Below are positions 51,645 through 57,567 of a stretch of DNA of 57,567 nucleotides, one piece after another. The notes below the pieces were generated by a model. The model made no database searches. It had not been told where the DNA came from and saw nothing but the letters and a program-made list of their open reading frames with translations. The number at the start of each line of letters is the position of its first letter. Positions within the stretch are counted from its first letter, which is position 1. Both the position numbers and the translations under genes were made by a program. This DNA comes from a virus: positions 1-57,567 of the IMG/VR virus record IMGVR_UViG_3300021600_000632; one strand, written 5' to 3'.

Positions 51645-51971
51645 CTATTTTGGCAAATCGCTTTTAACTTTTATTAATATGTCATCAAAGGTCACGGTTT
51701 GACCATCCTCAAAAACCACTCGAATCTCACCGTAATACTTACCCACCTCATCAAAGTCACCAGCCTTCACTGTGTACTTAATCTGACCTTGTGGTCCATC
51801 AACAACCACCATTTCTCCCTCGAACTTAATCTCATTTGCCCTCTTTTTCTGGACTCGCAACTTGATACTAGATGCAGCATTGAGATTAATAGCATTGCCA
51901 TTGAAGTCACGCAAAGTGAAATCAAGGTCGAAGCCCACATCATTCTTAATTGTCTCAATATCCGTTCTCAT
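51645..51971 (-). CDS. Small beta-rich phage structural protein
   Basis: This 108-residue protein resembles the N-terminal domain of baseplate upper (BppU-like) proteins: DIETIKNDVGFDLDFTLRDFNGNAINL...VGKYYGEIRVVFEDGQTVTF. It probably has an Ig-like fold. It is unusual to see it between terminase and portal genes. Confidence 0.65.
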   Translation of the reverse strand: MRTDIETIKNDVGFDLDFTLRDFNGNAINLNAASSIKLRVQKKRANEIKFEGEMVVVDGPQGQIKYTVKAGDFDEVGKYYGEIRVVFEDGQTVTFDDILIKVKSDLPK

Positions 51972-52672
51972 GCTTTTGACTTTAAAATAAATTGGCGTGT
52001 CTTATCTGTCATCTCATAAATCTTTTTACGGGCACTGGAAAATAGCTTGGCAAATGTCGATAACTTAACTATTGAAAATACAGAACAACTCAATACCAAC
52101 TGCCAAAACATGATCGGCACTAACGCCACTACTCCAGTGGCCACCTGACTCAGAACTTTGAATCTGATCGAAACCTGCTTCAAACTAATAGCACCAGTAC
52201 CAAGTAAACTGATCGACTGTTTTATTACCGGCTCGGTATAATATACTTTGAAAGCAAAATCATGACTCGGATGTGGCGTAGTATCAATGTACGACATGCC
52301 ATCGGGATACGGATTACCAAAAACGTTCTTGCCCCAACTCATGTAACTGCCACCTGGCCTCTGCAAATTAATGTAATACATCTTGCCTGGCGTAACTGTG
52401 AAAACTGTGTCAAACCAAAACTCATTCCAACCCATCTGCGTAAAATGCACTGTCTGATAATACAATGCCGGTCCAGTCAGGCTGTCTTTAATGGCAATAG
52501 CCATATAGGCATCGTAAGGTGAGCCATCGGCATACAAATCCATCTTGCAAATATTCTTCATGCCGGTAGGAATAAGAATCCCCTGATGCCACGAATTATT
52601 AATAATGGTCGATGAATTGTTAATTGAAGTCTGGCTAATGCCTAATATCGCCTCCATATCACTGAATTTCAA
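51968..52672 (-). CDS. Putative adsorption or tail appendage protein
   Basis: This 234-residue protein has a first part resembling a jelly-roll carbohydrate-binding domain (ILIPTGMKNICKMDLYADGSPYDAYMAIAIKDS...YYINLQRPGGSY). The same type of domain appears in the tail fibre (37915-40161). The last third has one hydrophobic segment (IMFWQLVLSCSVFSIV) and a basic end. It overlaps the preceding gene by 14 bases. Function inferred only. Confidence 0.5.
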   Translation of the reverse strand: MKFSDMEAILGISQTSINNSSTIINNSWHQGILIPTGMKNICKMDLYADGSPYDAYMAIAIKDSLTGPALYYQTVHFTQMGWNEFWFDTVFTVTPGKMYYINLQRPGGSYMSWGKNVFGNPYPDGMSYIDTTPHPSHDFAFKVYYTEPVIKQSISLLGTGAISLKQVSIRFKVLSQVATGVVALVPIMFWQLVLSCSVFSIVKLSTFAKLFSSARKKIYEMTDKTRQFILKSKA

Positions 52673-53072
52673 GAATTATGGTAAATTCCACCTTATCCCC
52701 GCTATTTACCCCAATGCCCACAAAATCGCCATGTATGAGCAAATTTCCGGCCGTAATGGCCGTAAATAACCCCGCCTCGGTGATCGTTTTAGTCGCATTG
52801 GCCGTATGCATGGAAACCCACTGTATCTGATCGGATCTCGGTTGTGTTCTAGTGGCCGATATGCGAGCCTCACTGGACTCGTTAAACAAAGTGGTGTTAT
52901 TCTTGGCAATCGTCCCGGCACCGGTTCCCCAACCCACGTACTCGCCCGCATTTAAGGTCTGGCCGTCAATCTTGTCGATAATCCAGTCCTCGCATGCATT
53001 GGTCAACACGACTGCAAAATACAGAAAACGATTGATCAATTTTTGTAGTTTATTCTCGATGACTAAAATCAT
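52659..53072 (-). CDS. Tail-fibre-like protein
   Basis: This 137-residue protein has VGWGTGAGTIAKNNTTLFNESSEARISATRTQPRSDQ and TITEAGLFTAITAG, the same pattern as the gene at 40376-40933. Such proteins occur at phage tail tips. It lies far from the other tail genes, between terminase and portal. Confidence 0.55.
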   Translation of the reverse strand: MILVIENKLQKLINRFLYFAVVLTNACEDWIIDKIDGQTLNAGEYVGWGTGAGTIAKNNTTLFNESSEARISATRTQPRSDQIQWVSMHTANATKTITEAGLFTAITAGNLLIHGDFVGIGVNSGDKVEFTIILEIQ

Positions 53073-53268
53073 ATTGTTTATTTATAAAATGTTTTCTAAA
53101 TTTAAGTCCTTGCTTTAACAATCTCGATTCACTCCACTTGCCTTCACCCGCTCGCATGACACGTGCGCAGATACTGGTTCGCTTGACTACTGCCACTCGC
53201 AGATGACCGCCCAGTCGATTGACGAATCTCAATAAGGTTTTAAATAATTGTCGTTTAATCCATGTCAT
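53050..53268 (-). CDS. Small basic phage protein
   Basis: This 72-residue, strongly basic protein starts MTWIKRQLFKTLLRFVNR. The frame overlaps the downstream gene by 23 bases and the terminase end by 4 (ATGA). It could bind nucleic acid. Family unknown, moderate confidence that it is real. Confidence 0.5.
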   Translation of the reverse strand: MTWIKRQLFKTLLRFVNRLGGHLRVAVVKRTSICARVMRAGEGKWSESRLLKQGLKFRKHFINKQYDFSHRE

Positions 53269-54704
53269 AAAGTTATTATTCTAGGCACTGATTGATTTCG
53301 TTTATAATAGGTGAAGCATAGGCCGTCCCAAAAGTCTGGACTTGGTACGCCTCGGGCAATCAACTCATCCTTGGACTCCATTTGAATCTTGCCGTCCCCA
53401 CCACTCGCTATTTTCCACTTGATCTCATCTACTTCGGCAAACTCCTTGCCATAGATTTTACCACCCTGCTCGGTGAGCATCTTCTTGGCTTGAAAATTTG
53501 CCTCAGCTTTTACGTTAACGTACACATCCTTGCCTGCATCACTGGCTTGATCGTTAGCCCGACAAGAATTAACAAAAATACCATCCTCTTCTAGCCGATC
53601 AACCACACCAGCCCCTACACCGACCACATCCACAAAGACATCCAAATAATCAATATGCTCTTCTCGACAAATCAACTTAATCTCTTTGGCCACATCCATG
53701 ATGTTCTTCGTCTTAATCTTCCGCTTTACGTATGCCCTAGGTAGACTTGAACCTTCCTCTAAACCTCGGATAATAAATGCCGTCCAATTACCACCCCTTG
53801 CCACATCAACACCTAACCGTTTACCCTCCCGCTTCAATTTAGGTCGTTCCTCGCAATACATCACTTTCTGCTCTGTTGAAGTCATCAACTTTCGATAACC
53901 CTTAGCATCAACCTCATTCTCATCCGGGAACTTGCAACGATACAGGATATCAGCCAAGGGTAACTTCAGGGCTTTGCTTAAGAACTCCGGCGTATACCTG
54001 CCCTCCTTCAAGGCCTGATCAGAATTTATAAAGATTTTGAAATAATCCTTATCCTTCCATGACCGCTTAAAATGATTATTGTGAAAGGGGTTGCCGATCT
54101 TGATATAGCACGACTGCTTGCGTTCTTTACCCACCTTCTGCTTACCGGCAATCATGCGAAAAATCGTGGCTTCAATTTCGTCTGGGATCAAGGCACTCTC
54201 ATCCTGAATAACAATACGACCACCCTCACCCATAACTGCTTTAACTCCATTAGCCGCACTTCTAGCCTCAACACTTAAAGCGAATAGACCACCACCATTG
54301 CGTAAAACGATTCTATCCTTACTGGCCTCTTGTCTTAACATGTCGATTCGATCTTTCTTTTCGAGCAAGGAACTAAACAACGGGCTATCATCGATATGCT
54401 CGATGTAGTAACGCATAATCTTCTTGGCCTGTTCTTTTTTCGGGGCAACCACCGGTATCAACTCGCCCTGAATACAACTGACCACAATACACGCCAAGGC
54501 AACAATTAAGGACTTACCATACTGGGTACATGCAATGATTTGAATGTACCCATAGTGCCTGAACACGATCGCCCAGAAAATCACCAGCTGACCTTCCGAT
54601 ATCACCTCATTCGCCGGTTCACCTTCTAACTTGAATTGTTTTAAAAGAGCGATGCATGTCTCCCTTTCGCTAGTCGGTATGATTGGCAATTGGGGGTTTT
54701 GCAT
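53265..54704 (-). CDS. terL: Large terminase subunit
   Basis: This 479-residue protein packages DNA. The ATPase has an unusual Walker A, ACTQYGKSL at 58-66, and Walker B IVIQDESALI with D168/E169. The RNase H-like nuclease carries D300 (LGVDVARGG), D359 (VFVDVVGVGAGVV) and an acidic PSPDFWDG near 454-461. It follows the small subunit gene with a 35-base overlap. Confidence 0.92.
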   Translation of the reverse strand: MQNPQLPIIPTSERETCIALLKQFKLEGEPANEVISEGQLVIFWAIVFRHYGYIQIIACTQYGKSLIVALACIVVSCIQGELIPVVAPKKEQAKKIMRYYIEHIDDSPLFSSLLEKKDRIDMLRQEASKDRIVLRNGGGLFALSVEARSAANGVKAVMGEGGRIVIQDESALIPDEIEATIFRMIAGKQKVGKERKQSCYIKIGNPFHNNHFKRSWKDKDYFKIFINSDQALKEGRYTPEFLSKALKLPLADILYRCKFPDENEVDAKGYRKLMTSTEQKVMYCEERPKLKREGKRLGVDVARGGNWTAFIIRGLEEGSSLPRAYVKRKIKTKNIMDVAKEIKLICREEHIDYLDVFVDVVGVGAGVVDRLEEDGIFVNSCRANDQASDAGKDVYVNVKAEANFQAKKMLTEQGGKIYGKEFAEVDEIKWKIASGGDGKIQMESKDELIARGVPSPDFWDGLCFTYYKRNQSVPRIITL

Positions 54705-55116
54705 TATTATCTTGCTTTAACTGGTTTATTAAATCACTGAAATCTTTCCTCATTTGCTCCATGTCCGCTGAATTGCCGGTATCGATTTCTGACTTTACTT
54801 TGTAATTTGGATGTCGACATTTCAGATAGAAAATAATCGAAGCAGTATCATCATTAGCGATTTTTCCCAGTAACTTACCCTCGACATAGTACCGCTGTGC
54901 CCACTCAACCACATCAACCTTCTTGGCAAACTCCTCATCTTCTTGTAACCACAAATAATAGGTTTTAGGCGAAATGCCAACTTTTTTGCATGCATTCCTG
55001 ACAATGCCCATGTTCTTCTCCAGCTCGTCCAGAATCTTCTCTTTGTTCTTGATAATCCTCAGTTCGATTTTCCCCTTTTTTATAGTGTTACATTTGTTAC
55101 ATTTCTCTTGTTCCAT
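54670..55116 (-). CDS. terS: Small terminase subunit
   Basis: This 148-residue protein has a helix-turn-helix near 40-60 (GIVRNACKKVGISPKTYYLWLQ) that should bind the packaging site, followed by helices for ring assembly. Two CxxC-like cysteines (CNKCNT) at the start may bind zinc. It lies directly before terL. Confidence 0.8.
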   Translation of the reverse strand: MEQEKCNKCNTIKKGKIELRIIKNKEKILDELEKNMGIVRNACKKVGISPKTYYLWLQEDEEFAKKVDVVEWAQRYYVEGKLLGKIANDDTASIIFYLKCRHPNYKVKSEIDTGNSADMEQMRKDFSDLINQLKQDNNAKPPIANHTD

Positions 55117-55286
55117 ACAACTTCAGACTCACACTGTTTAAGAACTTTGCCTTGACGGAAAAAATGGAGTTTAGCCGACATTTCGGTCTTGAAAAGGCGA
55201 TAATTACCCCTACACTCCCCCATACACAATCCGAAGGCTTTCTTAGTATCTATGACCTCTCCAGTTTTTATACAATAAAAATTCAT
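55080..55286 (-). CDS. Small phage protein of unknown function
   Basis: This 68-residue protein starts MNFYCIKTGEVIDTKKAF, with CMGEC cysteines near 21. It overlaps the methyltransferase stop by 4 bases and the terS start by 37. Role unknown. Confidence 0.55.
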   Translation of the reverse strand: MNFYCIKTGEVIDTKKAFGLCMGECRGNYRLFKTEMSAKLHFFRQGKVLKQCESEVVWNKRNVTNVTL

Positions 55287-56521
55287 AACTTTTTGACTTT
55301 CTTATTGGTAAATTCCTCCCAGCGCTTAATTATTACATCAACATATTTCGGATCCATTTCCATCGAATAGCACACTCGATCCATTTGTTCACAACTCATC
55401 AGTGTTGAACCTGAACCACCAAACAGATCGACCACAATATCCCCACGCTCACTGTTCTTTTTGATGCCCCTTTCTGCAAGTCTCAATGGTTTCTGTGTCG
55501 GGTGAACATATTTCTGCGTAATATCCCGTTTTTCGTACCAAACATCCATCATCTCGCTGTAATCATCAAAATCAAGATTGAATACGTCCTTGAAATTTGT
55601 GATCTTCCGATTTTTGTAATGCACCTTTTTGTTCTTCCAGCCAACCATGCAAGGCTCATACTGACGGTGATAATCTTGACCTCGCGAGAAGACCATCGAA
55701 TTCTTAAGCCAAATAATGATCTGACTCATATGCCAACCTGAATTGTCAAAGGCATGCCGATTAATACTGTTATTCTTGTTGGCAAACCACCAGTAAATCG
55801 TCACATCATCAGTACTAAAGTCGAATAGATTCTTCAAGACATCGATGTAAAACTCTAAGCAATCCTCGTCCGATTTGTTATCATTGAAAATCTTGCCACC
55901 TGTACCACCGAACTTGGTCGAACTATAATCTAGACCTCCGGGTGATTTATAGTCCACGTTGTAAGGCGGATCAGTAAAGACTAGCCTTGCCTTCTTTTCC
56001 TTCATCAAAACCTCCACGTCTGACCGCTTAGCCGAATCACCGCACATCAAGCGATGTCTACCTAACTCGTAAACATCTCCGGTCTTGGCTTTTGGCTCCT
56101 TGATCTTGTCATACTCCTCCTGAGCATCAAATCCGTCCTCCCTAACTTCAGTAATGATGTCCTCATCGAAACCAGTAAGCTTAAGCATCTCATCGTCCAA
56201 CTCCTTCAACTCCTTAATCACCAGCTCCATATCCCAAGGACTCTCGTTGAGCTTATTATCAGCTAAACGATAAGCAATAGCCTTCTTGGCCGGTAAGTCA
56301 ACAATGATGCACGGCACTTCTTTGAGCTTTAAAAGTTTAGCTGCTTCGAATCTGCCATGACCGACAATAATGACATTCTTCTTGTCCAAGACCATTGGCT
56401 GATTAAAACCAAACTCTCGAATACTATCAGCTATCAGTTTGACCTGCTTGTTCGCATGCTTTTTGGCATTCCTCTCGTATGGCTTGATCGCCTCGAGTGG
56501 TATCATTTGTTCTGTTCGCAT
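55283..56521 (-). CDS. ParB-like/DNA methyltransferase fusion
   Basis: This 412-residue protein has an N-terminal ParB/sulfiredoxin-like domain (NAKKHANKQVKLIADSIREFGF, with GHGR at 54-57). A DNA amino-methyltransferase domain follows: TDPPYNVDY with DPPY at 184-187, and a downstream AdoMet motif VDLFGGSGSTL near 369-379. This order is common in phages, next to terminase, and may guard phage DNA from host nucleases. Target sequence unknown. Both motifs are intact. Confidence 0.9.
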   Translation of the reverse strand: MRTEQMIPLEAIKPYERNAKKHANKQVKLIADSIREFGFNQPMVLDKKNVIIVGHGRFEAAKLLKLKEVPCIIVDLPAKKAIAYRLADNKLNESPWDMELVIKELKELDDEMLKLTGFDEDIITEVREDGFDAQEEYDKIKEPKAKTGDVYELGRHRLMCGDSAKRSDVEVLMKEKKARLVFTDPPYNVDYKSPGGLDYSSTKFGGTGGKIFNDNKSDEDCLEFYIDVLKNLFDFSTDDVTIYWWFANKNNSINRHAFDNSGWHMSQIIIWLKNSMVFSRGQDYHRQYEPCMVGWKNKKVHYKNRKITNFKDVFNLDFDDYSEMMDVWYEKRDITQKYVHPTQKPLRLAERGIKKNSERGDIVVDLFGGSGSTLMSCEQMDRVCYSMEMDPKYVDVIIKRWEEFTNKKVKKL

Positions 56522-56888
56522 ATTTTACTATTAAAATTTTTGATATTTCTCGATTATTAAATTTGCCATCCCTGACTGTTTTTAAAATTGCACCCTCTAA
56601 TCCCCTCACTATTTCCTTAACCTTCTGATTGTAATTTTTAATCTTCATTCGATCGGTTGCCTTAACTCCCTGTAAAAGTCGTAGGAACGGATCCTTGGCG
56701 ACTGACAAAGCGTAATTGATTAATGCCCGCTCGTTGGTCCCATCTTGATAAAAAACGGCCACCTGAACGACTCCGATTAAAAAATACTTGGTACCAATAA
56801 TGTCCCCATGCTCAGTTTGCTCGACCGAATTATTGAAATCGACACGCAAAATGAGATTTTTCTCAATTAGTCTTTTTAAATCTTCCAT
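56427..56888 (-). CDS. Hypothetical phage protein
   Basis: A start at 56888 (MEDLKRLIEKNLILRVDFNN) gives 153 residues and sits 4 bases after the upstream gene. The longer frame overlaps that gene. It includes a QTEHGDIIGTKYFLIGVVQVAVFYQDG strand pair and a basic end. It overlaps the methyltransferase start by 95 bases, which is unusual but common in phages. Function unknown. Confidence 0.55.
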   Translation of the reverse strand: MEDLKRLIEKNLILRVDFNNSVEQTEHGDIIGTKYFLIGVVQVAVFYQDGTNERALINYALSVAKDPFLRLLQGVKATDRMKIKNYNQKVKEIVRGLEGAILKTVRDGKFNNREISKILIVKYANRTNDTTRGDQAIREECQKACEQAGQTDS

Positions 56889-56892
56889 ATCG

Positions 56893-57567
56893 CTATTTAT
56901 TTGGTCTAAATATTTTAAATCCTGCCTTCTTTGCCAAACCCATTGCACATGCTCCCTTGTTCTTGGCATCCACACTCTCTGACACATCCAGTAGAATATT
57001 TTGCACTTTTTGAAATCCGATCTGCCGAACAACTCCAACCCATGCTTTGTGATTTTTTTGATCGCCTATCCTGCCCAACAGATAATGCAATTTGCCACTT
57101 TCCTCGTCCGATAGTTTATCCACAGTTTTCTCTGTAACGTTAACGTTGTTTTTATAACTATTAGTATTATTATCGTGTTCGTTTTCGCGAATAGGTAACC
57201 GTTCGCCAAACTGGACAGTTTCGGGATCTTTTGTGTTGTGACTATTCGTATTCGTGAACAGTTCATCGACCTTGGGTAAAAGCCGTACATACAGTCTTTG
57301 ATGAATTATCCGGCAAGCAACATAACCCTCCTTTTCAATTTTTTTAATTCTTGGTGTAATCGCACTTTTGCTTTTAATACGCAATAAAGGCATCTCTTTC
57401 ATAAGATGCTTATAATTCACCCATGTATAACCGTCTTGACGCTCCTTCTCTATTTTTTCATTGAGAGAGGTGCAGATGAAACACAAATATTCAATAATAG
57501 CACTCTCGATAAGATCGAGTTTTGTGTAGGCTAAAACTAATTGATTTATTGTTATCGTGTATTGCAT
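56893..57567 (-). CDS. Winged-helix, replication-like phage protein
   Basis: This 224-residue frame begins at the window edge with ATG at 57567; whether translation starts further upstream cannot be seen. The first 100 residues look like a winged-helix domain of the type in phage replication proteins (LIESAIIEYLCFICTS...SKSAITPRIKKIEKEGYVACRI). An Asn-rich linker separates it from a small C-terminal helical domain (HYLLGRIGDQKNHKAWVG), resembling DnaD-like ends. Function is inference. Confidence 0.6.
   Translation of the reverse strand: MQYTITINQLVLAYTKLDLIESAIIEYLCFICTSLNEKIEKERQDGYTWVNYKHLMKEMPLLRIKSKSAITPRIKKIEKEGYVACRIIHQRLYVRLLPKVDELFTNTNSHNTKDPETVQFGERLPIRENEHDNNTNSYKNNVNVTEKTVDKLSDEESGKLHYLLGRIGDQKNHKAWVGVVRQIGFQKVQNILLDVSESVDAKNKGACAMGLAKKAGFKIFRPNK

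Noticed and set aside
1-57567. Reverse transcriptase or template repeat of a diversity-generating retroelement
   Set aside because: None of the frames shows a reverse transcriptase motif such as YxDD in a suitable context.
1-57567. tRNA or rRNA genes
   Set aside because: No cloverleaf with acceptor and T-loop signatures or rRNA sequence was found by eye in the intergenic regions; a covariance search would be decisive.

Overview
The window looks like a low-GC bacterial chromosome that uses the standard code (TGA ends ordinary genes). Small compact genes, a class III (anaerobic) ribonucleotide reductase as the only RNR seen, a very large secreted protein, and a large family of N-terminally related proteins of unknown function next to a MoxR/VWA pair all suggest a Patescibacteria/CPR-type fermenter. 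That assignment is inference; there is no rRNA or other marker here. Almost everything is on the minus strand, so transcription runs from high to low coordinates. Several promoters share the extended -10 form TGC-TATAAT.

Region 1 (1-3.9 kb) is an anaerobic dNTP cluster, nrdR > nrdD > a 48-residue glycyl-radical ORF > nrdG. The nrdD frame lacks the RVxGY glycyl-radical motif. That motif lies in a separate small ORF (756-902) with its own promoter-like sequence, so the enzyme appears to be split in two.

Region 2 (3.9-15 kb) has one giant secreted protein (2598 aa) behind a structured 5' leader, a probable small RNA unit, a tyrosine recombinase with a small partner gene, a divergent intergenic region with four hairpins in a row, two small plus-strand genes and a MazG-like gene.

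Region 3 (15-36.1 kb) is the most unusual part: a roughly 19 kb cluster of 17 genes plus a frameshifted remnant. At its centre are a 1002-aa MoxR-type AAA+ ATPase and a 1008-aa protein joining an HExxH metallopeptidase-like domain to a complete-MIDAS VWA domain. Around them are 14 genes, most starting with a short Cys-containing sequence (consensus M-x2-4-N-C-P-Q-L-K) followed by different C-terminal modules: C-type-lectin/FGE-like ends closing in GFRL (7), a related VGVVFSR end (1), WG repeats (2), LRR-like repeats (1), and others. The layout suggests one AAA+/VWA engine serving many interchangeable recognition proteins. The lectin-like ends resemble targets of diversity-generating retroelements, but no reverse transcriptase is present. 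The cluster forms at least two transcription units. An AAA_14/DUF4143 ATPase lies upstream.

Region 4 (36.2-57.6 kb) is most of a tailed-phage (siphovirus-type, HK97-fold) prophage in standard order: helix-turn-helix protein, ParB-methyltransferase fusion, small and large terminase, portal-MuF fusion, S78 protease, major capsid, connectors, tail tube, frameshifted tail chaperone, tape measure, tail tip, fibre with C1q-like end, holin-like proteins and a T7-lysozyme-type amidase. Two terminators close its low-coordinate end. The other end lies outside the window, and no attachment sites could be fixed.
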